This document shows positions 44,561 to 53,614 of a stretch of 64,000 bases of DNA, piece after piece. The DNA is from Lachnospiraceae bacterium (GTDB lineage Bacteria > Bacillota > Clostridia > Lachnospirales > Lachnospiraceae). Where the stretch lies: positions 186,001 to 250,000 of the forward strand of contig CAJTCV010000001.1 of the NCBI GenBank assembly GCA_910574805.1, given 5' to 3'. The translations under genes and the position numbers were made by a program. Within the stretch, counting starts at the first letter, position 1. Each line of letters starts with the position of its first letter. The notes under the pieces are model-generated. The model searched no databases. It was not told the DNA's origin and worked only from the letters and a program-made list of their open reading frames with translations.

Positions 44561-46912
44561 TTATTTTTTCCAGCAGATCGTCACCTTAAAGAGGTCTCCG
44601 TCCGTCTCCACCTGGAACGTCCCTTTCTGCAGCTCCGTAAAGCTCTGGGCGATAGCGAGGCCAAGGCCGCTGCCCTCCGTATTCCGGGACAGATCTCCCC
44701 GGACAAACCGCTCGGTGATCTCCTCCGGAGAGAAATTCATCTCTGCAGCAGACATGTTTTTAAAGCTCACCCGCACCTCCGGTTCCATATCCCTCATATC
44801 GATATATACCCTGGAATGGGGCATGGAATATTTCAGAATATTCTGAATCAGGTTGTCGATGACCCGGAAGGTCCTTTGGGGATCCAGGGTCAGGATACAT
44901 TTTTCCTCCGGCAGGTTCCAGCGGAAATCCAGGGTACTTTCCTCTATCTTTTCTTCATTTTCCAGGCGCACCTGCTTGATCAGGCTGACCAGATCCACGT
45001 CGTCAAAATTCATGACGATATTGTCGGATGTCGCCTTACTGACTTCAAAAAGATCTTCAATCAGTACCTTCAGCCGCTGAGATTTTTTATCCAGTGTACG
45101 GATATAGTCCTGCCTCTGCTCTTCTGTCAGGTCTTCCTTTTTCAAGAGATCCACATAGGTGATAATGGCTGTCAGCGGCGTCTTCAGATCATGGGACACG
45201 TTGGTAATCAGCTCCGTCTTCATGTTCCGGCTGCGGACCTCATTGCTGACCGCTTTCTGAAAACCGTTGCGGATAGCAGTCAGTTCATCCCGGATGGGAT
45301 TGAACTGCCCCATATCCTCTTCCGTTGAAACGTTCAGGTCACCCTCTGCAATGGTTCTGGTCACCTGCAGCAGTTTCTCATAATTTTCCTGGATCTCGCT
45401 GCATTTTTTCTTGATCAGCACGTAGAGAAGGATCGTATAGATCACCGTACCCACTACACCGCCAAACCAGATACAGCAGAGAAATACCACGATAACGCCG
45501 TTCAGTCCCACAACCTTCCAGATATTTCTGGTCAGCTTCTCATCCAGTTCCACATCCGTCGCCCAGTACCAGAACTTCAGCCAGAGCCTTTTCAGCCATC
45601 TGCAGAAATGGACGCAGAGCATATTTTCCCGAAGAGACAGAATGGGATGGGTAATATAAGGCAGTACCGATGCCGCCAGCCAGTACCAGCAGGCTGCAAA
45701 GCAGAACCAGAACACCCATATGAAAAACGTGGACATTATCTGCGAAGCGCCCCCGAACCCGATGGACTCAAGGTCTTCCACAATGGAAGAGGTCATGGAA
45801 TAGATTCCGAAGTCACTCACGGCAAACGCCCCGGTCGCTGCAAAGCCCAGGCAGCCTGCATACGCCACCAGCTCGGTGGGCAGCCGGAACAGCCGGCACT
45901 CCCGGAGTCTGAGTCCGGGAATGTTCTGCAGGATTACTGCCAGGAACATCAGAACCACAGCCATCCCAAGAACACTGATGGCATATCCGCTGGTCTCATA
46001 AGCATTGCGCTCTATCCAATAGTCCCGCCAGAGATGATCATATCCATCGTTGCTGTGGACTGCAAAGACGAAAGAGGCATTCTGGATCAGCGGCACCGGA
46101 ATTGATTTGAGAAGCTGATCATTGCGTTCCGCCTCTTCATAGGGATCTGCGGGAATGGTTTCATAGGGGAGCGCATCTGTCATTTCTCCTGCAATGGCTA
46201 TGGTTTCCCCATCGTCATAATAGACTTCTTCCACCACTATGTCTGACATCCCGTTGTCTTCCATCAGGCGGGTCATGGATGCCTGCTGGAGATATCCCAG
46301 AATCTCTGTCTCATCAAATGTAAATCCCCAGGATTCCCGGATGTCCGGCACGCCTCTGCTGTCATACTGGATCACCAGGCCGGATCGATAGTATTTTCTG
46401 GCTTCCTCACTGTTGCCGTGGACCACATTGCTCAGATTCCCGTCGCCGCCGAAATCCCGGAACGGCCCGGAGCCATAGCTTCCATAGTCATAATTGCTCT
46501 GCACCGACGAATACTGGTTGCGCATGTTCTGCATGAGCCGCGCCGATGCTTCCCGGATCCGGTTCTGTTCCTCCTCCGTAAATTTGCCCATATCATAGCT
46601 CTGTGTAAAATATGTGTAGGCATCCATGTCCGGAGTCATCTCATAATTCATATAATAGATCGAAGAAAGCAGATATCTTTTATAACTGTCATCCGGCTCG
46701 AAAACCGGCTCTTCCTGCTGTTCCGACTCATACTGCCTCTGAAGTGTTTCCAGCTTCTCTGCTGCTCTTTTCCTGAAAAAGGGATAGGCGCTGCACATGA
46801 TCGTCGCCGCCACCGCCGTACACAAAAGGATCAACAGCAGTCCTTTCAGGCAGCCCTTTTCCACAGACAGAAATTCTTTTCTTTCATTGTTTTTCCATTT
46901 TATAGCCAACAC
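44561..46912 (-). CDS. membrane sensor histidine kinase
   Basis: The 783-residue kinase has one membrane helix at about 23-43, a large extracytoplasmic domain (45-305) rich in Tyr and Gly, then further helices at about 308-330, 345-370, 395-420 and 468-500, a HAMP-like linker and a HisKA box VSHDLKTPL with His574. The ATPase part has NLIQNILKYSMPHS as N box and GSGLGLAIAQSF as G box. It resembles the VanS-like kinases of Clostridia. The start used is a GTG that overlaps the response-regulator gene by 29 bases; another GTG 16 codons later is possible. The signal sensed is unknown. Confidence 0.88.
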   Translation of the reverse strand: MLAIKWKNNERKEFLSVEKGCLKGLLLILLCTAVAATIMCSAYPFFRKRAAEKLETLQRQYESEQQEEPVFEPDDSYKRYLLSSIYYMNYEMTPDMDAYTYFTQSYDMGKFTEEEQNRIREASARLMQNMRNQYSSVQSNYDYGSYGSGPFRDFGGDGNLSNVVHGNSEEARKYYRSGLVIQYDSRGVPDIRESWGFTFDETEILGYLQQASMTRLMEDNGMSDIVVEEVYYDDGETIAIAGEMTDALPYETIPADPYEEAERNDQLLKSIPVPLIQNASFVFAVHSNDGYDHLWRDYWIERNAYETSGYAISVLGMAVVLMFLAVILQNIPGLRLRECRLFRLPTELVAYAGCLGFAATGAFAVSDFGIYSMTSSIVEDLESIGFGGASQIMSTFFIWVFWFCFAACWYWLAASVLPYITHPILSLRENMLCVHFCRWLKRLWLKFWYWATDVELDEKLTRNIWKVVGLNGVIVVFLCCIWFGGVVGTVIYTILLYVLIKKKCSEIQENYEKLLQVTRTIAEGDLNVSTEEDMGQFNPIRDELTAIRNGFQKAVSNEVRSRNMKTELITNVSHDLKTPLTAIITYVDLLKKEDLTEEQRQDYIRTLDKKSQRLKVLIEDLFEVSKATSDNIVMNFDDVDLVSLIKQVRLENEEKIEESTLDFRWNLPEEKCILTLDPQRTFRVIDNLIQNILKYSMPHSRVYIDMRDMEPEVRVSFKNMSAAEMNFSPEEITERFVRGDLSRNTEGSGLGLAIAQSFTELQKGTFQVETDGDLFKVTICWKK

Positions 46913-47594
46913 CCCACACCACCTTTAAGTATTTTGGATTTTTTGGATTGATTTCGATTTTTTCTCTGATATTCCTTACATGGACCATAATGGTATCAGA
47001 ATTTACCGCTTTTTCATTCCAGACTCGTTCATAGATCTCATCTGCCGAGAAGACTCTGCCCGGATGCTTCATCAAAAGGAGCAGGATCCGATACTCCATG
47101 GGCGTCACCTTCACCGGGACACCGTCCACCCGAAGCTCCACCCGTTCCTCATCCAGCTCCAGACCGCCGATCCGATAGACATGGCCCTCTTCCCTGCTGC
47201 CGCTCTCCAGCTTTTCCAGATAACGGCTGTAGCGCCGGAGCTGGGAATTCACCCGCGCCAGAAGTTCCAGCGGCGTAAAGGGCTTTGTCACATAATCGTC
47301 AGCGCCCATGTTCAGTCCCAGAATCTTATCCACTTCTTCTGACTTGGCTGACAGCATGATCACCGGAAAATCATAGTCTTTGCGCATCTCCATAACCATC
47401 TGGATCCCGTCCTTTCTGGGCATCATCACATCCACAATGGCCAGATGGATCTCCTCCCGGTAAATTATCTCCAGTCCTTCGATTCCATCCGCCGCCTTGT
47501 AGACCTCATAGCCCTGACTTTTTAAATAGATCTCGATCCCGTCACGGATCTCCTTGTCGTCTTCTACCACCAGTACATGATATTTTTCTATCAT
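46884..47594 (-). CDS. OmpR/VanR-type response regulator
   Basis: A DNA-binding response regulator of 236 residues: receiver domain with acidic pair Glu11/Asp12/Asp13, phospho-acceptor Asp55 in AIVDVMMPRKDG, and the KPFTPLELLARV switch with Lys at about 105. The winged helix ends with SDTIMVHVRNIREKIE and VWGVGYKME. The frame opens at 47654, but GAGGGAG lies 5 bases before the ATG at 47594, which starts right at the first beta strand. It overlaps the downstream kinase gene, so the two are a pair. ftsH lies next in the same direction but behind the kinase terminator. Confidence 0.93.
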   Translation of the reverse strand: MIEKYHVLVVEDDKEIRDGIEIYLKSQGYEVYKAADGIEGLEIIYREEIHLAIVDVMMPRKDGIQMVMEMRKDYDFPVIMLSAKSEEVDKILGLNMGADDYVTKPFTPLELLARVNSQLRRYSRYLEKLESGSREEGHVYRIGGLELDEERVELRVDGVPVKVTPMEYRILLLLMKHPGRVFSADEIYERVWNEKAVNSDTIMVHVRNIREKIEINPKNPKYLKVVWGVGYKMEKQ

Positions 47595-47793
47595 CTTATC
47601 TCCCTCTTCTTTCTTCATATGGTTTTCATTCTGCCGCTCCTTTCGCCATATCACAGATCGCTCGTTCTGACTTGTATTCTATGGGCAGAATCTTAAAAAC
47701 AAATACAGGTATTTCTAAAGAATTCCTGAAGAAAGCCTGCATATTTCTTTTATTATAACACATATTAAGAAAAAACGTTCAGGAGGATTTCAT

Positions 47794-47994
47794 ATGAAAA
47801 AAGAATCTGCGAAAGCTTCCGCAGCATCGGAAGAATATAATTATCTGAACCCCTGTTCCGCGCAGGATATGACCGGACTGATCCCTGCTGGACCCGTGGG
47901 AGACGAGGAACTGGAAAATTATGAAAAACTGTATCCATTTCTGCCAAAAGTGCCGGAAAAAAATCCGGTAAAGGCAGTAAAGGATAACCCCTGA
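47794..47994 (+). CDS. small protein of 66 residues, unknown
   Basis: The product starts MKKESAKASAASEEYNYL and has a Pro-rich second half with LIPAGPVGDEELENYEKLYP. CAGGAGG lies 7 bases before the ATG, so it is very likely translated. It is divergent from the response regulator; the 199-base gap between them holds both promoters, of which only a TTATTATAAC-like -10 near 47751-47760 can be pointed to. No family is recognised; similar short Pro/Tyr proteins are frequent in Lachnospiraceae genomes. Confidence 0.6.
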   Translation: MKKESAKASAASEEYNYLNPCSAQDMTGLIPAGPVGDEELENYEKLYPFLPKVPEKNPVKAVKDNP

Positions 47995-48030
47995 CTGTCT
48001 TTGCCGGATCGGAAAGCCTGATTTAACGGT

Positions 48031-48621
48031 CTATGCCTCCATGTCTTTCTGAAACTGCGCCTCAATCTGCGCCTCGGCCGCTTTCATGGCATCCAGTGTC
48101 ATCTGCATAAGCCGGTCCAGATCCCAGCCCAGCTGCTCCGCCCCGGTGCGGATGATATCCCGGGAACAGCCGGCGGCAAACCGTTTGTCCTTGAATTTTT
48201 TCTTCAGACTGGACAGTTCCATATCCGTACAGCTTTTCGATGGACGCATCCTTGCCGCCGCCCCGATCAACCCGGTCAGTTCGTCGGAGGCAAACAGTAC
48301 CTTCTCCATCTCATGGACCGGCTCTACGTCCACACAGATGCCGTAGCCGTGACTGCACACTGCATGCACCAGCTCTTCCTCTGCGCCGATCTCAGCCAGA
48401 AGCTCCGGCGCCTTTTTACAGTGCTCCTCGGGATATTTTTCAAAATCCACATCGTGAAGCAGACCGCACAGCCCCCAGAATTCCTGATCTCCATATCCCA
48501 GCTCTTCTGCAAACCATCTCATGACCGCTTCCACGGTGCAGGCATGCTGAATGTGAAACGGCTCCTGATTATATTTTTTCAGAAGCGCCAGCGCCTGTGT
48601 TCTTGTTATCTTTGTTTTCAT
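48031..48621 (-). CDS. HD-domain hydrolase-like protein
   Basis: HD-domain proteins are metal-dependent phosphohydrolases. The 196-residue product has the typical helices with His in HIQHACTVEAVMRWFA (about 23-38), the HD pair in LCGLLHDVDFEKYPEEH, then VHAVCSHGYG (third His) and FASDELTGLIGAAARM with the final Asp. This set gives H...HD...H...D, as in small HDIG/YfbR-like members. The frame opens at 48660, but AGGAG lies 8 bases before the ATG at 48621. Substrate unknown. A long inverted repeat separates it from the traX gene upstream. Confidence 0.85.
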   Translation of the reverse strand: MKTKITRTQALALLKKYNQEPFHIQHACTVEAVMRWFAEELGYGDQEFWGLCGLLHDVDFEKYPEEHCKKAPELLAEIGAEEELVHAVCSHGYGICVDVEPVHEMEKVLFASDELTGLIGAAARMRPSKSCTDMELSSLKKKFKDKRFAAGCSRDIIRTGAEQLGWDLDRLMQMTLDAMKAAEAQIEAQFQKDMEA

Positions 48622-48650
48622 TTTTTCATCTCCTGATTTATAGTCCCGCA

Positions 48651-48728
48651 TGTGCGCCAAAGCCCCGGCATCTGGAAGGAAGTTCCCACATGGTCATGAC
48701 GGAACTTCCTTCCGGGCTTTTGCGCACA
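48651..48728. repeat. 78-base long inverted repeat between traX and the HD gene
   Basis: TGTGCGCCAAAGCCC (48651-48665) pairs with GGGCTTTTGCGCACA (48714-48728) with one mismatch, and inside it GGAAGGAAGTTCC (48674-48686) pairs exactly with GGAACTTCCTTCC (48701-48713). There is no U-run on either side. The structure is much larger than a usual terminator; it could end traX transcription, stabilise an mRNA, or be a small non-autonomous element. Confidence 0.65.
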
Positions 48729-48755
48729 CGCTGTTTGTTCCATGGCTCTTCTTCC

Positions 48756-49487
48756 CTACAGCACCACCGCCGGCAGTACGAACATTCCGATCATACTGTA
48801 CAGCAGAAGGTGAACCGGATAGAACCAGTAGAAGAACCAGCGGGGCTGTCTTCCCCGTTCTCCGTTGTAAAACCAGATGGGTATGAATGCCAGGGGCGCA
48901 GTGAGCTCCCAGGCGCAGCAGACCGCTCCCAGGATACACTGGGCTGCCTTTTTATTCCGGAGCAGATACAGAAGTACAATCAGCGCCACGCCAAATGCTC
49001 CGTAATCGGTGTGAAAAAGTTCTGCCAGTCCCGCACCGGCCAGCAGACCCGCCACACGAACCACGAGGCCCCCTCCCCGGCTCTGCATGAACCAGATGGC
49101 AAGAAGCCCGAGCAGCAGTGTGAAAAATACGTTCTGGTTCTGCCAGTGAAACGGCCTGATGTGGAGCGCCAGATCAAAGGGAATCTCACTGATCAACGCA
49201 AAGATTCCCAGTCTTATGGCATATTTCTTCACATCGCGGGTGTGGAGAAAGCCCTGTACCAGCAGAAAGCAGAAAATGGGAAACGCCGGACGGCCGATGT
49301 ACCGGAGGATCTGATCCACGGACAGGATCTCGTTCCATCTTCCGGCGAAGGTATTTCCGATGGGAGAACCGCCCCAGGCGTTCATTACATAGGACTCCAG
49401 AAAACCGGCCCCCATATGATCAATGGCCATGGTAATGACCGCGATCCACTTCAGAACGCTCCCGCTGATACCCGTTTTAATCTTCAT
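48756..49487 (-). CDS. TraX-family membrane protein
   Basis: The 243-residue product is hydrophobic, with six to eight membrane helices, and starts with the family pattern LKWIAVITMAIDHMGAGFLE followed by RYIGRPAFPIFCFLLVQGFL. TraX of plasmid F N-acetylates pilin; chromosomal homologues in Firmicutes are likely membrane acyltransferases with unknown acceptors. The gene overlaps the hexapeptide-repeat gene by 11 bases, GGAG precedes the ATG, and both are probably translated together, so acyl transfer to a surface sugar is plausible. Confidence 0.85.
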   Translation of the reverse strand: MKIKTGISGSVLKWIAVITMAIDHMGAGFLESYVMNAWGGSPIGNTFAGRWNEILSVDQILRYIGRPAFPIFCFLLVQGFLHTRDVKKYAIRLGIFALISEIPFDLALHIRPFHWQNQNVFFTLLLGLLAIWFMQSRGGGLVVRVAGLLAGAGLAELFHTDYGAFGVALIVLLYLLRNKKAAQCILGAVCCAWELTAPLAFIPIWFYNGERGRQPRWFFYWFYPVHLLLYSMIGMFVLPAVVL

Positions 49488-50148
49488 GCTTCTCCACGAT
49501 CTCTCCCTGTTTCTTATAGATGGAATGCTCCGGCACCACGCCTCTGACGGAAGACAGGGGGTAGATATTGCTCTCTCTCCCCACCACAGTTCCGGGATTC
49601 AGGATGGAGCCGCAGCCCACTTCCACGCCGTCGCCCACCATGGCGCCGAATTTTTTGATGCCGGTCTCCATATCGCCTTCCGGTGCATGGACTTTCACCA
49701 GCTTTTTATCCGATTTTACATTGGATGTGATGGAGCCGGCGCCCATATGAGCCCGGTAGCCCAGGATGGAATCGCCCACATAATTGTAGTGGGGCACCTG
49801 TACCTTATTAAACAGCACTACATTTTTAAGCTCTGTGGAATTGCCCACCACGGCGCCCTCGCCCACCAGAGCATTTCCGCGGATAAACGCACAGTGACGT
49901 ACCTCCGCTTCCTTTCCGATGATTGCCGGTCCGTGAATGTAGGCACTTGGAAATACGTTCGCACTCCTGGCGATCCACACGTCCTCGCCCACCTTCTCGT
50001 ACTCTTCTTCGCTCAGCGTCGCTCCCAGCTTCCGGATGAAATCCCCGATCTTCGGGAGCGCCTCCCAGGGATACGTCAGTCCGTCAAAAAGCTCTGCCGC
50101 AATCGTTTCATTCAGATCATAAAGATCCTGGATCGTTATTTTGCTCAT
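49477..50148 (-). CDS. hexapeptide-repeat acyltransferase-like protein
   Basis: The 223-residue product has an N-terminal helical part (1-60) and then a left-handed beta helix with repeats such as ANVFPSAYIHGPAIIGKEAE, AFIRGNALVGEGAVVGNSTE and VEVGCGSILNPGTVVGRESN. It resembles the acetyltransferase half of GlmU and other UDP-sugar acyltransferases, but no nucleotidyltransferase domain is present. It may acetylate a sugar or act as a sugar-nucleotide-binding protein. GGAGGT lies 8 bases before the ATG at 50148; a TTG at 50154 is too close to that site. Confidence 0.82.
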   Translation of the reverse strand: MSKITIQDLYDLNETIAAELFDGLTYPWEALPKIGDFIRKLGATLSEEEYEKVGEDVWIARSANVFPSAYIHGPAIIGKEAEVRHCAFIRGNALVGEGAVVGNSTELKNVVLFNKVQVPHYNYVGDSILGYRAHMGAGSITSNVKSDKKLVKVHAPEGDMETGIKKFGAMVGDGVEVGCGSILNPGTVVGRESNIYPLSSVRGVVPEHSIYKKQGEIVEKHED

Positions 50149-50221
50149 TTTCAACTACCTCCATTTAAGTTCCGCACCTGTATTCCCAGTGCCCCCTCGT
50201 CTGCCACCCCACAGCTGCTGT

Positions 50222-52279
50222 TTATTCGGCTTTGCCCGATTTCTTTGTCCGCTTTTCTTTTCCGGCAGATGTTTTTGCCGGAGTCTTATAGAATGCTGCC
50301 GCCGCTTCAAAATACGGACGCATGGCATAATGCTGCCGGCTGTTCTGCACCTGCTCCACCCGGCTCCTTACAAAATGCTCCAGCTTTCCCATATATTCCT
50401 CTGAGGTGATCTCTCCGTTGGCCACGTAGGTCAGCCCCTTCTCCCAGCTGGCAGTCAGCTCCGGATTCAGCAGGGAACGGATGGATACATTTACCACATC
50501 GAAAATATTTTCCCCCAGAAGCGTGGGAGTGATGATCTGTGTCTTCTTGTTCAATGCAATATATTTGATGTTAACCAGTTTCTTCAGGATCTCCGCTCTC
50601 GTGGCGCTGGTGCCGATGCCGCTTCCCTTGATCTGGGCGCGCAGATCCTCATCTTCGATGAGCTGTCCGGCATTTTCCATGGCCAGAATCATGGAACCGG
50701 AGTTATAACGTTTGGGCGGGGAGGTCTCTCCCTCCTTGATCTTCGCATCCTTTACCGGAAGCTTCATCCCCTTCCTTAGCTTCTGCAGAGCTTCCTGAAG
50801 CGCCGCGTCGCATCCGGTCTCTTCTTCTGCGTCCTCATCCCCTTTTTTCTTCTTATTGTCATATGTATTCGGCGTGACCTTCAGATATCCTTCCTCCAGA
50901 AGAACGCGGAAATTCGAGAAAAATTTTTCCTTTCCCATCTGCGTTACGACTGCCGTCTTCTGATAGACTGCCGGGGGATAAAAGATGCTCAGAAAGCGTC
51001 TGACAATCGTCTCATACACCTGCTGTCCGGTGGGAGACATACGCCCAAGTGCCGGCAGGCCCTGTCCGGTGGGGATGATAGCATAATGATCCGTAATCTG
51101 TTTGTCATTGGTATAACGGCTCTTCCCGATCCCCTTATAACTTCCCTGCGTCAGGATCTCCTGGGCAAATGCCGCCGCGGGCGTATACTGCCTGAGACCA
51201 CCGATGTTTTTATGGATCTCCTTTGCCACTGCACTGGACAGCACCCGGGCATCCGTCCTTGGATAGGTGACCAGCTTCTTCTCATACAGCTCCTGCGTGA
51301 TCTTCAGAGTCTCATCCGGACTGATCTTGAACCGTCTGGAGCACTCGTTCTGCAGTTCCGCCAGGTTGTAGAGAAGGGGCGCATAACGGGTTTCTTTTTT
51401 CCGCTCCACAGACAGGACCTCCGCCTCCTGAGGCGTCAGGCTCTTCAGCTGCGCGATCAGCGCCTTTGCATCTTCCTCTTTTTTAAATCCGTTTTCCTTA
51501 TATAAAAGCGGAGACTGATAATAAGCGCTGCCCTCCACTGCCCTCCATTCACCGTCAAAAGTTCTGCCGGCCAGCTCTTCTGTCAGGAGCACCCGGTAAA
51601 AAGGCGTCTTCACAAAGCTTCGGATCTCCCGTTCCCGCCGGACTACCATGCCCAGCACACAGGTCATGACCCGTCCCACAGAGATCACCGTCCGGTCCGT
51701 ATTCTGAAAGCCTGAGACTGCCCGTCCGTACTGGAGGGTCAGAAGCCGTGAGAAATTGATTCCCATCAGATAGTCCTCTTTGGCACGCAGATACGCAGAG
51801 CTGGACAGATTATCATATTCGGACAGGTCCTTTGCCTCCTGGATCCCTCTTAGAATCTCTTCTTCTGTCTGGGAATCGATCCATACTCTTTTGCGCTGCT
51901 TTCCTTTTACACCCGCCATCTGCTCCACCAGCCGGTAGATGTATTCTCCCTCCCGTCCGGAATCGGTGCACACGTAGATACAAGCCACATCCTCCCGGTT
52001 CAGAAGAGAACTCACGATGGTGTACTGCTTCTTCACACTGTCGATGACCTCGTATTTCCATTCTTTCGGAAGAAACGGAAGGGTGCTTAGGGACCAGCGC
52101 TTATATTTCTCATCGTATACCTCCGGATAGCTCATGGTTACCAGATGGCCCACGCACCAGGTAACGATGGCGTCCGGAGACTCCAGATAACCGTCCTGGG
52201 TGGCCATATTCTGTTTTAAAGCCCTGGCAAATTCCCGGGCAACGCTGGGTTTCTCTGCAATATATAAATTTTTCGGCAT
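50222..52279 (-). CDS. topB: DNA topoisomerase III
   Basis: A type IA topoisomerase that cuts and reseals one strand. The 685-residue protein starts with the TOPRIM domain: NLYIAEKPSVAREFA (Glu9) and VCTDSGREGE (about 103-112). The active-site Tyr339 is in KLVTYPRTDARVLSS, and GSGIGTSATRAEIL follows. The C-terminal tail is short and basic without zinc fingers. Bacillus and Clostridia often carry such TopB copies on the chromosome. It shares an upstream region with the divergent tmcAL gene. Confidence 0.95.
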   Translation of the reverse strand: MPKNLYIAEKPSVAREFARALKQNMATQDGYLESPDAIVTWCVGHLVTMSYPEVYDEKYKRWSLSTLPFLPKEWKYEVIDSVKKQYTIVSSLLNREDVACIYVCTDSGREGEYIYRLVEQMAGVKGKQRKRVWIDSQTEEEILRGIQEAKDLSEYDNLSSSAYLRAKEDYLMGINFSRLLTLQYGRAVSGFQNTDRTVISVGRVMTCVLGMVVRREREIRSFVKTPFYRVLLTEELAGRTFDGEWRAVEGSAYYQSPLLYKENGFKKEEDAKALIAQLKSLTPQEAEVLSVERKKETRYAPLLYNLAELQNECSRRFKISPDETLKITQELYEKKLVTYPRTDARVLSSAVAKEIHKNIGGLRQYTPAAAFAQEILTQGSYKGIGKSRYTNDKQITDHYAIIPTGQGLPALGRMSPTGQQVYETIVRRFLSIFYPPAVYQKTAVVTQMGKEKFFSNFRVLLEEGYLKVTPNTYDNKKKKGDEDAEEETGCDAALQEALQKLRKGMKLPVKDAKIKEGETSPPKRYNSGSMILAMENAGQLIEDEDLRAQIKGSGIGTSATRAEILKKLVNIKYIALNKKTQIITPTLLGENIFDVVNVSIRSLLNPELTASWEKGLTYVANGEITSEEYMGKLEHFVRSRVEQVQNSRQHYAMRPYFEAAAAFYKTPAKTSAGKEKRTKKSGKAE

Positions 52280-52420
52280 ACTGACAGCTTTTCACTTTCT
52301 GTTCCTGACTTTTTAATTCATGTGAAAGTATAGCACATTTGTGGTATACTTGTCTATAAAGGAGCAGAATCTCTTATCCTGCCCCGCACCGGTTACTTTT
52401 CACATCCATGGAGGCCCTGC

Positions 52421-53599
52421 ATGAACATCGTCGGAATCACAGCTGAATACAATCCCTTCCACCAAGGCCATGCCTGGCATCTGGCACAGGCGCGCCGTCT
52501 GACCGGTGCAGACCGCGCCATCGTCGTCATGAGCGGCAACTATGTCCAGCGGGGCGCACCCGCCATGTTTGACAAATACCTCCGGGCCCGGGCCGCCCTT
52601 CTGCACGGAGCCGATCTGGTTCTGGAGCTGCCCCCTGACGTCGCCACAGGCAGTGCGGAATATTTTGCTTCCGGAGCGGTCCGGCTGCTTCTACAGACCG
52701 GCATCGTCACGGATCTGTGCTTCGGGAGCGAGTGCAATGACCTGAAGGCGCTCCAGAAACCGGCACAGATTCTGAGCGAAGAACCGGCGGACTACCGGGC
52801 GTATCTGCAGGAAGCTCTGCGCCAGGGAAAAGCCTATCCGGAGGCACGGGCACAGGCGCTTCAGCAGTATGACCCGTCCCTTCCCCCGGCGCTTCTGGCC
52901 TCTCCCAACGATCTGCTGGGCATCGAATATCTGAAAGCGCTGCACCGGCATAAAAGCGGTATCCGGGTCCTTACAGTCCCGAGGGAAGGAGCCTCCTACC
53001 ACGACCGGCGGATGGACCGGCAGACAGCGGCCTCTGCCAGCGGGATCCGGCAGGCTCTGATCCGCAGCCGGGGACATTTCACCCCGGAGATTCTGGCGCA
53101 GCTGCCCTCTCCGGCCCTCTACCGGCCCCAGGAAGGCAGGATACCCGTCACAGAGGATGCTTTTTCGCTTCTTCTTCTGGAACGGCTGCTGCGGGCTCCC
53201 GGAGAGCCTCTGGAGCAGTATTTCGGCGTCACACCGGAGCTCGCCAACCGGATCCGGAACCATCTGGATGATTTCCGGTCATTCTCTCAGTTCACGGATC
53301 TGATTAAGACCCGGAATCTGACACGGACAGCGGTCAGCCGGGCGCTTCTGCACATCCTGCTGAATATAAAGGACTGTCAGCCGGCCGGATGCTTCCGGGT
53401 CCTGGGTTTCCGCAGGGAGGCGGCATCTCTTCTGAAGGAGCTGGCCAGGCGGGGTTCCCTGCCCCTTGTCACCTCGCCGCAGGACGAAGCCCTTCCGGAG
53501 CACTGGCTCCACGCGGACCGGCTCTACGAATCCGTCCGTTCCCTGTTACACGGTACACCGTTTCAAAATGAGTGCCGGAGAAAAATGCTCGTTATATAG
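52421..53599 (+). CDS. tmcAL: tRNA(Met) cytidine acetate ligase TmcAL
   Basis: TmcAL (YlbM) makes N4-acetylcytidine at position 34 of elongator tRNA-Met from acetate and ATP. The 392-residue product begins with the nucleotidyltransferase signature VGITAEYNPFHQGHAWHL (His14, His17), followed by VVMSGNYVQRGAPAMFDKY and LPPDVATGSAEYFASGAV. SPNDLLGIEYLKAL is also typical, and KSGIRVLTVPREGASYHD follows. The ATG at 52421 has a weak site (ATGGAGG). The gene is GC-rich like its neighbours and lies 15 bases before the KdpD-like kinase gene. Confidence 0.92.
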   Translation: MNIVGITAEYNPFHQGHAWHLAQARRLTGADRAIVVMSGNYVQRGAPAMFDKYLRARAALLHGADLVLELPPDVATGSAEYFASGAVRLLLQTGIVTDLCFGSECNDLKALQKPAQILSEEPADYRAYLQEALRQGKAYPEARAQALQQYDPSLPPALLASPNDLLGIEYLKALHRHKSGIRVLTVPREGASYHDRRMDRQTAASASGIRQALIRSRGHFTPEILAQLPSPALYRPQEGRIPVTEDAFSLLLLERLLRAPGEPLEQYFGVTPELANRIRNHLDDFRSFSQFTDLIKTRNLTRTAVSRALLHILLNIKDCQPAGCFRVLGFRREAASLLKELARRGSLPLVTSPQDEALPEHWLHADRLYESVRSLLHGTPFQNECRRKMLVI

Positions 53600-53614
53600 A
53601 GAGGGGGAGACTTT

